Source: an uncultured Collinsella sp. (GTDB lineage Bacteria > Actinomycetota > Coriobacteriia > Coriobacteriales > Coriobacteriaceae). Taken from it: 17,770 bases of DNA. Shown one piece after another: positions 6,690 to 14,573 of the stretch. Where the stretch lies: NCBI GenBank assembly GCA_900541195.1, contig UQIY01000045.1:1-17770 (forward strand), read 5' to 3'. The notes under the pieces were generated by a model that saw only the letters and a list, made by a program, of their open reading frames with translations, searched no databases and had not been told where the DNA came from. Position 1 is the stretch's first letter, and each line of letters opens with the position of its first letter. The translations under genes were made by a program, and so were the position numbers.

Positions 6690-7319
6690 TTAGTGCTTGC
6701 CGTTGGCGGAAGCGGCGCCGTTTACGTGATCGCGGGCGTAGATTACGCCGTGGACGATGGCCAGACCGGCGGCATCTGCGGCGCGGGCGCAGGTGTCCTG
6801 GAAATCCTCGGCTTCGCGGGCGCGCAGCTGCTTGAGCACGTAGTCTGCCACGGCCATCTTGCCGGGAGGGTTGCCGATGCCGGTGCGGATACGGCTAAAG
6901 TCGCGGCTGCCCATCTTGTCGATGATGGAACGCAGGCCGTTGTGGCCAGCATGGCCGCCGCCCACCTTAACACGCACGTCGCCGGCGGGAATGTCGAGCT
7001 CGTCGTGGATTACGAGCAGCTCCTCGGCCTTGATCTTGTACTCGCGGCAGAGCTTGGAGATGGGCCCGCCCGAGGTGTTCATGTACGACTGCGGCTTGAC
7101 CAGTACAATCTGGCGCTTACCGCCCTCTTCCTCGGGATCGTTGATGTTGATGAGCGCGACCTCGGCGCCGGCCTGGTTTTTCCAGTACGTGACACCGGCC
7201 TGACGGGCCAGCTCGTCGATCGCTTTGAAGCCAGCGTTGTGACGGGTCTCGGCATATTCCTCGCCGGGGTTGCCAAGTCCGGCAACCATGCGAATCTTAA
7301 GCGGCTGTGCAGCTGCCAT
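6690..7319 (-). CDS. pth: Peptidyl-tRNA hydrolase
   Basis: Cleaves the ester bond of peptidyl-tRNAs released from stalled ribosomes, recycling tRNA in the cytoplasm. The 209-aa protein matches the family length (about 190-210). Catalytic and binding residues are visible: Asn17 in GLGNPG, His27 in TRHNAGF, Asn81 in SYMNTSG, Asp106 in HDELD, and Asn127 in GGHAGHNGLR, corresponding to E. coli Asn10, His20, Asn68, Asp93 and Asn114. Two in-frame ATGs exist, at 7325 and 7319. The minus-strand AAAGG touches the first but sits six bases from the second, so I start at 7319. Upstream, the first MITE-like element and accessory gene separate it from prs, its usual operon partner in Firmicutes. A TTGACA on the minus strand at 7378-7373 hints at its own promoter, though no good -10 follows. 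Confidence 0.95.
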   Translation of the reverse strand: MAAAQPLKIRMVAGLGNPGEEYAETRHNAGFKAIDELARQAGVTYWKNQAGAEVALININDPEEEGGKRQIVLVKPQSYMNTSGGPISKLCREYKIKAEELLVIHDELDIPAGDVRVKVGGGHAGHNGLRSIIDKMGSRDFSRIRTGIGNPPGKMAVADYVLKQLRAREAEDFQDTCARAADAAGLAIVHGVIYARDHVNGAASANGKH

Positions 7320-7432
7320 GTTCATCCTTTCGTTGATTTGTCGCCTGCTATGGTGAGCGACCCTGTTGCCGCTGTCAAATGGAGGGCAATTGAGGTTGTT
7401 TGGGGGCGTTTGGACGGCCGTCGAAATCGAGG

Positions 7433-7636
7433 TGGACAGTTAGTTCAGATACGTATAAATTCTGAGGACTCGAATTGCTCAATTCAATGCCGATACGTTG
7501 TTTTGGAGCGTTAGTTAGTCCATATGACGCTGTTTTGAAGTCTACCCCGCTTTCAAATAGGGCGAATGGTATAGAGATAGCTGCAAAACAGCCTAATTCA
7601 ATGTGTCTATTTATAGGTATTTGAACTAACTGTCCA
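7433..7636. mobile_element. MITE-like element 1
   Basis: A 204-bp segment bounded by terminal inverted repeats. The left end 7433-7460 and right end 7609-7636 match at 26 of 28 positions when inverted, beginning tggacagttagttca. The same terminal sequence bounds a second element at 8963-9162. The interior is AT-richer than the surroundings, has no convincing ORF, and holds a further inverted pair gctgtttt (7529-7536) and aaaacagc (7585-7592). No transposase and no clear target-site duplication are visible. The right end lies 34 bases from the stop of the accessory gene. The rest of the gap 7320-7669 shows only a possible pth promoter. Confidence 0.75.
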
Positions 7637-7669
7637 GCCCTGTTTGACGGCGCACGGGTGATTCGCCGT

Positions 7670-8797
7670 TTAGACCGGTGCAAGGCCGATTCCGGCCCGC
7701 AGAGCGTTGAGCCAAGCGGCCTGACGCTTGCGATGGCCCTTGATACGGTATCGGAATCGGACTCCCGCGAGTCGATGCATCGTTTGGGCGAAGGCTTCGA
7801 GTGCAACAAGGTCTTTCATTTGGTCGCGATTGATAACCAGGACGTGGATGCCCATTGCCTTGAGGCCATTATTTCGATTGCCATCGTGGATGCGAGCGTT
7901 TTGAAGCTCATGCCCAATTCCGTTGTATTCGTTGTCGACTCCGGCTGCCGGGCAATATAGGTCGCAGATGGCATAGGGGATGCCCGAGGACATGTTGATC
8001 GCAAGAGTGTCGAAGTCGATTCGATAGTTGAGTAGCAGGCCTCCCATGGGCAGACTGCAACATCCGAATCCTCCAAAGCGCATGGGCGCTCCGAGAACGG
8101 CAAACATTAGGGATTCGGCTGGGGATGCAGATCCGGGTCGGGCAAGTTTGACTGCCGTGCGAAACGATGTGTATGAGCTACTTTTGGCGAAGCGTGCAAC
8201 CACCTCAAGCTCTTCGATAGTTGTGGCGGGCTCGCATTTGTAGTGTGCCTGTTCATAGCGGGTTTCGTTCTGTTGCTCGACCACCGACTGGTTGCCCAAG
8301 CAATCAAGATCGCCCGTCGCTGCGCAGCCATCGCCCTTGGGCCAGATGTCGTCATGGGCAATGGGGTATGTTGCCCCGGGAGGAAGGGAGTAGGTTCCGA
8401 GCAGTTCCATGAGAAGCATCAAGGTTTTGGCGACTGATTCATTTTTGGAACAAAGCATGGCTGTCACGGCAGGAGACGTTGCGTAGATGTCGGCCTCGAC
8501 GTGCATAATTGCACCTTCAGGAAGCGGAGCGGTGAGAATATGCTGAAGAAGCCGCTTGTCGGGGCGTCTGTTGTCTTCGTCTGAAACGAGAAGATCGAGT
8601 AGTTCGGAATCATCTTCATCCCAGGCATCGAGTATCGAAAGTGCGTCAAAGTCTATCGCGTCATTATTGGGAATGCAGCTAGCCAAGGCCTGTGCTTGCT
8701 GTCCACTATCAACGGAGTCCCAGGGTAGGGCAGAGTACGTCCGTCGTGCGCGACGCATTGCGCGGAGGGCGGAGAAATGTGAAATCACGGTCGTCAT
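7670..8797 (-). CDS. Accessory hypothetical protein, AbiEi/Vsr-like two-domain family
   Basis: Function unknown. The 375-aa protein starts with ISHFSALRAMRRAR, like the SHxSAL opening of AbiEi-type proteins. A middle part resembles the same group (SPAVTAMLCSKN...MLLMELLGTYSLP, about 108-139). The C-terminal third fits the order of motifs in DUF559/Vsr-like PD-(D/E)xK nucleases: SPAES with Glu228, CDLYCP with Asp279, NEY with Glu290, GHE with His296, then D-x-x-R-N-x-x-L-x-x-M-G-I-x-V-L-V-I (305-322). From memory, relatives in Coriobacteriia often have EYDS where this copy has EYNG, so a catalytic acidic residue may be lost. No ribosome site precedes the ATG at 8797. Base composition is less GC-biased than in neighbours. 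It sits where ctc/rplY often lies between prs and pth, bracketed by two MITE-like elements. The reading frame is reliable; the family assignment is inference. Confidence 0.7.
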   Translation of the reverse strand: MTTVISHFSALRAMRRARRTYSALPWDSVDSGQQAQALASCIPNNDAIDFDALSILDAWDEDDSELLDLLVSDEDNRRPDKRLLQHILTAPLPEGAIMHVEADIYATSPAVTAMLCSKNESVAKTLMLLMELLGTYSLPPGATYPIAHDDIWPKGDGCAATGDLDCLGNQSVVEQQNETRYEQAHYKCEPATTIEELEVVARFAKSSSYTSFRTAVKLARPGSASPAESLMFAVLGAPMRFGGFGCCSLPMGGLLLNYRIDFDTLAINMSSGIPYAICDLYCPAAGVDNEYNGIGHELQNARIHDGNRNNGLKAMGIHVLVINRDQMKDLVALEAFAQTMHRLAGVRFRYRIKGHRKRQAAWLNALRAGIGLAPV

Positions 8798-8891
8798 GGC
8801 TATAACGTACTAAGTTGGCGGCAGAATGCGACCGCCATACCGTTCTTTTCGCTCAGCGGGGCGCTGCGCGCCATGAACGGCTGGGTGTTAT

Positions 8892-8910
8892 GAAATCGGT
8901 AGAAATCGGT
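8892..8910. repeat. Short tandem direct repeat upstream of the accessory gene
   Basis: gaaatcggt occurs at 8892-8900 and 8902-8910, a 10-base period (about one helical turn), roughly 95 bases upstream of the accessory gene start. It could be a binding site or chance. The rest of 8798-8962 shows no gene and no clear promoter. Confidence 0.35.
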
Positions 8911-8962
8911 TGAGGGGATTGCAGGATATTGAGCTCTGCCGCGAAGGTTGACGATAGCTACC

Positions 8963-9162
8963 GGACAGTTAGTTCAGATACGTACAAGGCGGCGGGCGAT
9001 CGAGGCGTTTCTAAGGGCCTTTAAGGGCGATTTGAGGGTAAATATGCGGCGGTTGTACTCGAAAACGATGAGCTTTGGACGGCGGGGCATCCGCCGGGGA
9101 GCTCAGAAGGCTCCGAACGGTCCTTTGGAGCTTTAAAAAATACGTATCTGAACTAACTGTCC
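8963..9162. mobile_element. MITE-like element 2
   Basis: A 200-bp segment with perfect 22-bp terminal inverted repeats (8963-8984 and 9141-9162, starting ggacagttagttcagatacg). The ends match those of element 1 at 7433-7636, and the length is nearly the same. The interior is GC-rich and differs from that of element 1, with only short shared words (ttggagc). A 62-codon frame runs through it but has no coding support. No target-site duplication is evident. It lies between the accessory gene and the prs terminator. Confidence 0.78.
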
Positions 9163-9184
9163 AGGGAAGGTTGGCGAGGGATGG

Positions 9185-9216
9185 AAAAAGGGCCGGAAGC
9201 GAGCTTCCGGCCCTTT
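9185..9216 (-). terminator. Rho-independent terminator of prs
   Basis: aaagggccggaag (9187-9199) pairs perfectly with cttccggcccttt (9204-9216) around cgag. Read on the minus strand, the stem ends in TTTTT (9189-9185). It lies 33 bases beyond the prs stop, so prs transcripts should not run into the accessory gene or pth. Confidence 0.92.
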
Positions 9217-9249
9217 AAAAACATCAAAGATGATGCGATATGCGTTGGA

Positions 9250-10236
9250 TTACAGCGCGAAGTCGCCGCCGACGAGCGTGGAGACGGGCTCCTCGTGGTA
9301 AACGGCGGAGATGGCCTGAGCGAACTCCTCGGCGACCGAGATAGTCTTAATCTTGCCGCCGACCTCGACGGGGATGGCGTCGGTGACGACGCATTCGACG
9401 ATCGGGGCGTCGTTCAGGCGCTCGATGGCCGGACCGGAGAAGATGCCGTGGGTGGCGCAGACGTAGATGTCGCCAGCGCCCATGGCCTTGAGCTCCTTGA
9501 CGTTGGCGCACAGGGTGCCAGCGGTGTCGATCATGTCGTCGTTGATGACGCAGGTCTTGCCCTTGATGTCACCGATGATGCCCATGACCTCGGCGGCGTT
9601 GTGGCGCGGACGGCCCTTGTGGGCGATGGCCAGGTCGCAGCCGAGCATGTCGGACAGCTTCTTGGCGGCCTTGGCGCGACCCACGTCGGGGGAGACGACA
9701 ACCAGGTTGTCGGTGTCGAAGTGCATGTCGTTGTAGTACTGGCCAAACAGCGGCAGTGCGGACAGGTGGTTAACCGGGATATCGAAGAAGCCCTGGATCT
9801 GACCCTGGTGCAGGTCGAGGGTGATGATGCGGTCGACACCGGCGCGCTCGAGCAGGTTGGCGACGAGGCGGGCGGTGATGGGCTCGCGCGGGCCGGCCTT
9901 GCGGTCCTGGCGGGCATAGCCGTAGTGGGTGATAACGGCGGTGATGGAGCGGGCGGATGCGCGCTTGGCAGCGTCGGTGGCGATGAGCAGCTCCATGAGC
10001 ATGTCGTTGACGTTGCCGCCGGCCACGGACTGAATCAGGAAGACGTCGGCGCCGCGGACGGTCTCGTCGTAGCGGGCGTAAATCTCACCGTTGGCGAACT
10101 GCTTTAGCGTAAGGCCCGAAAGCTCGACCCCAAGGTACTCAGCGATCTTCTGAGCGAGGGGACGGTTGGAGGAACCGGAATACACGCGGATGGACTTGCG
10201 CATATTCTCCGACTTCTCGGGATCATTAATCGGCAT
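9250..10236 (-). CDS. prs: Ribose-phosphate pyrophosphokinase (PRPP synthase)
   Basis: Transfers pyrophosphate from ATP to ribose 5-phosphate, giving PRPP for purine, pyrimidine, histidine, tryptophan and NAD synthesis. The 328-aa protein has the catalytic flexible loop (YGYARQDRK, about 105-113), the family signature from DLHQGQIQGFFD to NHL (141-158), and the ribose-phosphate loop NDDMIDTAGT (232-241). Length fits class I enzymes (about 310-330). The start at 10236 is supported by AAGGAG on the minus strand about eight bases upstream; Met12 is a weaker alternative, since the family often begins near RVYSGSSN. It follows glmU in the same direction, but a terminator after glmU and a TACAAT -10-like box suggest it also has its own promoter. 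Confidence 0.97.
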   Translation of the reverse strand: MPINDPEKSENMRKSIRVYSGSSNRPLAQKIAEYLGVELSGLTLKQFANGEIYARYDETVRGADVFLIQSVAGGNVNDMLMELLIATDAAKRASARSITAVITHYGYARQDRKAGPREPITARLVANLLERAGVDRIITLDLHQGQIQGFFDIPVNHLSALPLFGQYYNDMHFDTDNLVVVSPDVGRAKAAKKLSDMLGCDLAIAHKGRPRHNAAEVMGIIGDIKGKTCVINDDMIDTAGTLCANVKELKAMGAGDIYVCATHGIFSGPAIERLNDAPIVECVVTDAIPVEVGGKIKTISVAEEFAQAISAVYHEEPVSTLVGGDFAL

Positions 10237-10282
10237 TACCCTTCTCCTTTATACATCGAATGCCATATAGATGCCTTGTTGC

Positions 10283-10288
10283 ATTGTA
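10283..10288 (-). promoter_or_regulatory. -10 box of a possible prs promoter
   Basis: The minus strand reads TACAAT at 10288-10283, about 47 bases upstream of the prs start and after the glmU terminator. The -35 region is not a clear match. Confidence 0.4.
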
Positions 10289-10377
10289 ACCGCGTGACGG
10301 GGCTTATCGAGCCTTGATAACGTCTTTACCGTCAACGGACACGAACCGACCACTCATCCGGTCGCGCAGGTCACGAT

Positions 10378-10412
10378 AGAAAAAGGAGCCGTCCCCATGG
10401 AAACAGCTCCTT
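10378..10412 (-). terminator. Rho-independent terminator of glmU
   Basis: Read on the minus strand, aaggagc (10412-10406) pairs with gctcctt (10389-10383) around a 16-base loop, ending in TTTTT-C (10384-10379). It lies just after the glmU stop. The stem is short, so read-through into prs is possible. Confidence 0.7.
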
Positions 10413-10429
10413 AGATGCTTGGTAAAACG

Positions 10430-11842
10430 TTATACCTCGTCGTCCTCGTGCAGACGGCGGCGGTAATCGGCGGCCCAGCCCTCGATATTTACCTGACGGG
10501 CGCGGCCCAGGCCGAGTGCGTCTGCCGGAACCGGCTCGGTGATGACGGAGCCGGCGGCAACGAGCGCGCCGTCGCCGATCTGGGCGGGCGCGACCATCAT
10601 GGTGTCGGAACCGATGAAGGCATCCTTGCCGATGACGGTCTTGTGCTTGTGGACGCCGTCGTAGTTGCAGGTGATGGAGCCAGCGCCCACGTTGACGCCG
10701 GAGCCCATGGTGGTGTCGCCGATATAGGACAGGTGGGGCACCTTGGAGCCCTCACCGATCGTGGACTTCTTGATCTCCACGTGCGTGCCGGCCTTGGATC
10801 CGTCGAGCATGTGGGTGCCCGGGCGCAGGTAGGCGCGCGGGCCGCAGTCGACGCCGTTCTCGATGACAGCCTCGATGGCGATGGTCTCATCGATGGTGCA
10901 GCCGCTGCCGACGGTGGTGTCGGTGAGGCGGCTGTTGGGGCCGAGCTGGCACTCCTCGCCCACGGTGACGTGGCCGATCAGGTGCGTCTGCGGCCACACG
11001 ACGGTGTCGCGGCCGATAACGGCATCGGGGCCGATCCAGGCCTGCGTGGGGTCGATGAAGGTGACGCCCTCGGCCATCCAGTGCTCGTTGATGCGGTCGC
11101 GCGCGATGGCGGTGAGCTGTGCGAGCTGGATGCGGCTGTTGACGCCCAGGCCGTCGCGGTAGTCGTCGCAATGGAAGATGGAGACCGCCTGGCCGTGGCC
11201 TTTGAGGATCTCGAGCATGTCGGGCAGGTAGTACTCGGACTGCGCATTGTCGTTGCCGATCTCGTCGATGTGCGCGGCAAGCTGCGCGCCGTCGAAGGCG
11301 TAGCAGCCGGCGTTGCACTCGAGCAGCGTGGCGGCCTGCTCGGGCGTGCAGTCCTTCTGCTCGATGATGCGCTCAATCTGGCCGTCGGCGCCCAGCTTGA
11401 TGCGGCCGTAGCCGAAGGGGTCGGGCGGGGTCATGGTCATGACGGTGCAGGCGAGCTCGCCGGTAGCGACGGTCTGCGCGAACTTGGCGACGGTGTCGGC
11501 GGTGATGAGCGGCAAGTCGCCGTTAAGCACGACGACCGGGCCTTGCGTGATGCCGCAGGCCTCGAGCGCGACCTTTACGGCATGGCCGGTACCCAGGCGC
11601 TCGGTCTGCTCGACGCACTCGACCTTGGTGGCGCTGTTGGCGTAGGCGCCGTCGATAAGGGCGCGCATCTCGTCGGCGTGGCTGCCGATGACGACCACGA
11701 CGCGGCTGCAGCCGGCCTTGATTGTGGCGTCGACGATCCACTGGACCATGGGCTTACCCAGGATCTTGTGCGAAACCTTGCAGTGGTTCGACTTCATGCG
11801 GGTGCCCTCGCCGGCGGCGAGGATAATTGCGGTTGCGTCCAT
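10430..11842 (-). CDS. glmU: Bifunctional UDP-GlcNAc pyrophosphorylase / glucosamine-1-phosphate N-acetyltransferase
   Basis: Acetylates glucosamine 1-phosphate and then couples it to UTP, yielding UDP-GlcNAc for peptidoglycan. The 470-aa protein has an N-terminal nucleotidyltransferase domain with LAAGEGTRMKS (8-18) and a GDLPL motif. The C-terminal half is a left-handed beta-helix acetyltransferase with hexapeptide repeats, RPGT...GTHVEIKKS and a GSITCNYDG motif. The usual Pro of the KSxxPKV motif is Cys here (KSNHCKV), while the lysine (Lys22) is kept. The start is ATG at 11842: AGGAG lies five bases upstream on the minus strand, and LAAGEG falls at the expected distance. The frame stays open further upstream, into the divergent ecfT region, without support. 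prs follows in the same direction, an order conserved in Firmicutes. Confidence 0.96.
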   Translation of the reverse strand: MDATAIILAAGEGTRMKSNHCKVSHKILGKPMVQWIVDATIKAGCSRVVVVIGSHADEMRALIDGAYANSATKVECVEQTERLGTGHAVKVALEACGITQGPVVVLNGDLPLITADTVAKFAQTVATGELACTVMTMTPPDPFGYGRIKLGADGQIERIIEQKDCTPEQAATLLECNAGCYAFDGAQLAAHIDEIGNDNAQSEYYLPDMLEILKGHGQAVSIFHCDDYRDGLGVNSRIQLAQLTAIARDRINEHWMAEGVTFIDPTQAWIGPDAVIGRDTVVWPQTHLIGHVTVGEECQLGPNSRLTDTTVGSGCTIDETIAIEAVIENGVDCGPRAYLRPGTHMLDGSKAGTHVEIKKSTIGEGSKVPHLSYIGDTTMGSGVNVGAGSITCNYDGVHKHKTVIGKDAFIGSDTMMVAPAQIGDGALVAAGSVITEPVPADALGLGRARQVNIEGWAADYRRRLHEDDEV

Positions 11843-11874
11843 GTGATCTCCTGTTACGTTATAGAGACGTGTGT

Positions 11875-11902
11875 TTGGAAACGATACACGGCACAATATG
11901 AT
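11875..11902 (+). promoter_or_regulatory. Likely promoter of the ecfT operon
   Basis: TTGGAA (11875-11880), a 16-base spacer and TATGAT (11897-11902) make a fair sigma-70-type promoter on the plus strand, with transcription starting near 11909. This places the real ecfT start downstream of the first two in-frame ATGs. The glmU start is 33 bases away on the other strand, so promoters here may overlap. I recognise no riboswitch in 11909-12032. Confidence 0.5.
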
Positions 11903-12032
11903 ACCGCAGGCATATGATGAGCGCGTAACGATTGATGCGCGACGGCCGATGCCGCTGCCGCCGGCGTGGTGTTTGCGCTGGTTGTGCATGGCGGCGGCGC
12001 TGCGGCGTTGGCGTTTGAGCGAGGGGATGGGG

Positions 12033-12926
12033 GTGCCCGTGGACATCATGCGAGAGGAATCGGGCAACGAACCCGTCGCGGCATTTTCGATGTCGCACCC
12101 GGCGGTGCCTGCGCTCTACATGGCGCTGACGTTGGGGCTCACCATGTTCTCGATGCAACCGGTGCTGATTGCGCTGTCGCTTGCGGGCGGGTTGGCGTAC
12201 GGGTTTGCGACGCGCGGCGCCGCGCGTACGTTGGGGGCGCTTCGCTGGCAGCTGCCGGTGATTTTGATCATCGCGGTGCTCAATCCGCTGTTTAGCGCCT
12301 CGGGCTCGACGGAGCTGTTCCGTATTGGCATGCGTGCGGTGTATCTGGAGAGCATGGTTTACGGCCTGTGCATGGGCGGGCTGTTTGTGGCGAGCGTGCT
12401 GTGGTTTGAGGCGGCGGCATCGATGCTTGGCTACGACAAGGTGCTTGCGCTTTTGGGTAACGCCGCGCCGGTGATCGCGCTCATGATCTCGATGTGCATG
12501 CGGCTTATCCCGCAGTTTTTGCGCCGCGGTCGTACGGTGCTGGCGGTGCAGGATGCGATTGATGTGCCTGGCCGCGCGCCGGCCGACCCCGTGCGCTCGC
12601 GCCTGCGGGCATCGAGCGTGTTGATGGGCTGGGGCATGGAAGATTCGCTGGAGCGCGCGGACGCTATGCGCTCCCGTGGGTGGGGCGCCGCGACACGCCG
12701 CACGACGTACGCGCGGTATCGGCTGGGGCGCGGCGATGTTGCCGCGCTGGTTGGGCTTGCGCTGTTTGGCGTGGCCACGACGGCAGTGGCGTGGTCCGCG
12801 ATGGCGCAGTATTCGTTTTACCCGCAACTATCGGTGCCGGCGCCGTGGCTGGGCTATGTCGTATATGCGGCCTGGATGGCGCTGCCCTGCGTGCTGTACG
12901 CGATTGACGAGAAGAGGTTTGGCTGA
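12033..12926 (+). CDS. ecfT: ECF transporter transmembrane subunit EcfT
   Basis: Membrane coupling subunit of an energy-coupling-factor importer, linking the ATPases to the substrate-binding S subunit. The 297-aa reading has several hydrophobic segments (for example HPAVPALYMALTLGLTMF, PVILIIAVLNPLF, AAPVIALMISMCM and a C-terminal pair). It has the EcfT/CbiQ coupling-helix motif ADAMRSRGWG at about 209-218, preceded by RLRASSVLMGWGMEDSLERA. The start is uncertain. The frame is open from 11871, but a promoter overlaps that region. GTG at 12033 has GAGGGG six bases upstream; ATG at 12027 abuts that site and ATG at 12048 lacks one. The stop overlaps the next start by one base (TGATG), so it is translated together with the ATPase. 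Family assignment is firm. Confidence 0.88.
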   Translation: MPVDIMREESGNEPVAAFSMSHPAVPALYMALTLGLTMFSMQPVLIALSLAGGLAYGFATRGAARTLGALRWQLPVILIIAVLNPLFSASGSTELFRIGMRAVYLESMVYGLCMGGLFVASVLWFEAAASMLGYDKVLALLGNAAPVIALMISMCMRLIPQFLRRGRTVLAVQDAIDVPGRAPADPVRSRLRASSVLMGWGMEDSLERADAMRSRGWGAATRRTTYARYRLGRGDVAALVGLALFGVATTAVAWSAMAQYSFYPQLSVPAPWLGYVVYAAWMALPCVLYAIDEKRFG

Positions 12927-14569
12927 TGACCCGGTTGGATAGCTGCTCGGTAACGGGCGTGGCGTGCGGCTCTGATGTACCCGCGATTGAGGTACGGGGC
13001 CTACACTTTGCCTACCCCGGGGCCGAGGCGCCGGTGCTCGACGGGCTCGACTGGTCTGTTCCCCAAGGTGCGTTTGCACTGCTGGTAGGTGGTACTGGAT
13101 CGGGTAAGTCAACGCTGCTCTCGCTGCTCAAGCCCGAGATTTCGCCGACGGGTGAATGCGCTGGCGAGCTGTTCGTGCTGGGCGAGAGCGTTGCCGACAT
13201 GGATGTCCGGGCGTCCGCGGAGCGTGTGGGCTATGTGTTTCAGGACCCCGAGAACCAGATCGTGTGCGAAACCGTGTGGCACGAGATGGCGTTTGGCCTG
13301 GAAAACCTAGGCATGTCGCGTGACGAGATGCGCCGCCGCGTAGCCGAGACCAGCTATTTCTTTGGGTTGGAGGATTGGCTCCACCGCGATACCGATACGC
13401 TTTCGGGCGGGCGCAAGCAGCTGCTGTCGCTGGCGGCTGTGCTGGCGCTGCGTCCACGCGTGCTACTCCTCGACGAGCCCACGTCTCAGCTTGATCCGGT
13501 TGCGGAGAAGAATTTCCTGCATGCGCTGTTTCGTGTGAATCGCGAGTTGGGGTGCACGGTTGTCGTGGCAACGCACCAGCCGCGCCCAATGCTCGAATAC
13601 GCGACGTGCGCGTACCGGATTGAGGGCGGCCGCGTATGCGAGGTCGCTGACATCGCCTCCTTGGGGCATCGTGAAGAGCTGTTTTCTGGCGAGGTGCCAG
13701 GGTGGGGTGCCTCGTGGCGTGCAAAAAACGGAGTTTTCAGCAGCGCCAGTGGCCAGCTGGGCTCTTTGGACCCGCGCGCGGGCGCTCCGGGTGCAGAAAA
13801 AGGGCTGAAATCGGACAAATCGGGTGAATTTGAGGCGCAAATACTGCCGCAAGACGACTCGGGGGCGCCATCGCGCGCCGGTGGATGCCGAATTCTCCCA
13901 AAAATGCACGCTGGGTCGGCTACTACCCTGGCAGGGAGCTGGTTTCGCTACGATCGAGCGTCCGGCTGGGTGCTGCGTGGACTCGATGCGGCGTTTTCGG
14001 CTGGCGCGGTGCATGCGGTTGTGGGCGGTAACGGCTGCGGCAAGTCGACAATGCTTTCGGTGCTGGCCAAGACGGTCAAGTTGCAGCGTGGGCATATGGA
14101 GCGCGGGGCGGGATCGGCAGCGCTGCTGCCTCAGAACCCCAAGGCGTTGCTGGTTGCCGAGACGGTGCGCGACGAGCTGATGGAATGGGCTTCGACCTGC
14201 GGATATGACGAGGCTGTGGCGCGTGAGCGCGCGGCGAGCCTGGGGCTGTCGGGCCTGGATGGGCGCCACCCGTACGATCTTTCGGGCGGACAACGTCAAC
14301 TGCTTGCGTTGGCAAAGCTGCTTCTGATTGGCCCCGAGCTGCTATTGCTCGATGAGCCCACCAAGGGTTTGGACCTGGCCAGTCGCCGCATCATCGCTCG
14401 CGCCCTGCGTGACCATGCAGAGGCTGGCGGCACCGTCATCATGGCCACGCACGATCTGGATTTTGCCGAGCAGGTTGCCGATGACATTGCCATGATGTTC
14501 GACGGCGAGATTGCCTGCATGGAGCCGCCGGCCGACTTTTTTGCCGACAACGTGTTCTACAGGGCGTGA
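12926..14569 (+). CDS. ECF transporter fused double ATPase (EcfA1-EcfA2)
   Basis: Both ATPase subunits of the ECF importer joined in one 547-aa chain. First domain: Walker A GGTGSGKST (55-63), Q-loop Gln106, signature LSGGR (159-163), Walker B VLLLDEPT (179-186), switch His217. Second domain: Walker A GGNGCGKST (367-375), Gln403, signature LSGGQ (452-456), Walker B LLLLDEPT (472-479), switch His509. Both sites look intact. In most bacteria EcfA1 and EcfA2 are separate proteins of about 280 aa; fused forms are known. The linker, about 245-333, is long, Gly/Ser/Ala-rich and lacks recognisable structure, and its DNA has A-rich stretches unlike its surroundings. The ATG at 12926 overlaps the ecfT stop by one base, with GAAGAGG at 12911-12917. 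ecfS follows four bases after the stop. Confidence 0.93.
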   Translation: MTRLDSCSVTGVACGSDVPAIEVRGLHFAYPGAEAPVLDGLDWSVPQGAFALLVGGTGSGKSTLLSLLKPEISPTGECAGELFVLGESVADMDVRASAERVGYVFQDPENQIVCETVWHEMAFGLENLGMSRDEMRRRVAETSYFFGLEDWLHRDTDTLSGGRKQLLSLAAVLALRPRVLLLDEPTSQLDPVAEKNFLHALFRVNRELGCTVVVATHQPRPMLEYATCAYRIEGGRVCEVADIASLGHREELFSGEVPGWGASWRAKNGVFSSASGQLGSLDPRAGAPGAEKGLKSDKSGEFEAQILPQDDSGAPSRAGGCRILPKMHAGSATTLAGSWFRYDRASGWVLRGLDAAFSAGAVHAVVGGNGCGKSTMLSVLAKTVKLQRGHMERGAGSAALLPQNPKALLVAETVRDELMEWASTCGYDEAVARERAASLGLSGLDGRHPYDLSGGQRQLLALAKLLLIGPELLLLDEPTKGLDLASRRIIARALRDHAEAGGTVIMATHDLDFAEQVADDIAMMFDGEIACMEPPADFFADNVFYRA

Positions 14570-14573
14570 TGGG

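Noticed and set aside
7427..7642. Target-site duplication around MITE-like element 1
   Set aside because: The flanks (gaggt on the left, agccc on the right) do not match as a direct repeat.
8948..9136. 62-codon frame in MITE-like element 2
   Set aside because: It starts outside the element and runs through the terminal repeat; there is no ribosome site, and element 1 has no matching interior.
9181..10107. Plus-strand 308-codon frame
   Set aside because: Antisense shadow of prs; it begins inside the prs terminator.
10415..11917. Plus-strand 500-codon frame
   Set aside because: Antisense shadow of glmU with biased composition and no recognisable motif or ribosome site.
11909..12032. Riboswitch upstream of ecfT
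   Set aside because: I could not match the leader to any riboswitch core I know; a covariance-model scan would decide.
11859..12827. Minus-strand 322-codon frame
   Set aside because: Opposite ecfT, Arg/His-rich translation typical of an antisense frame.
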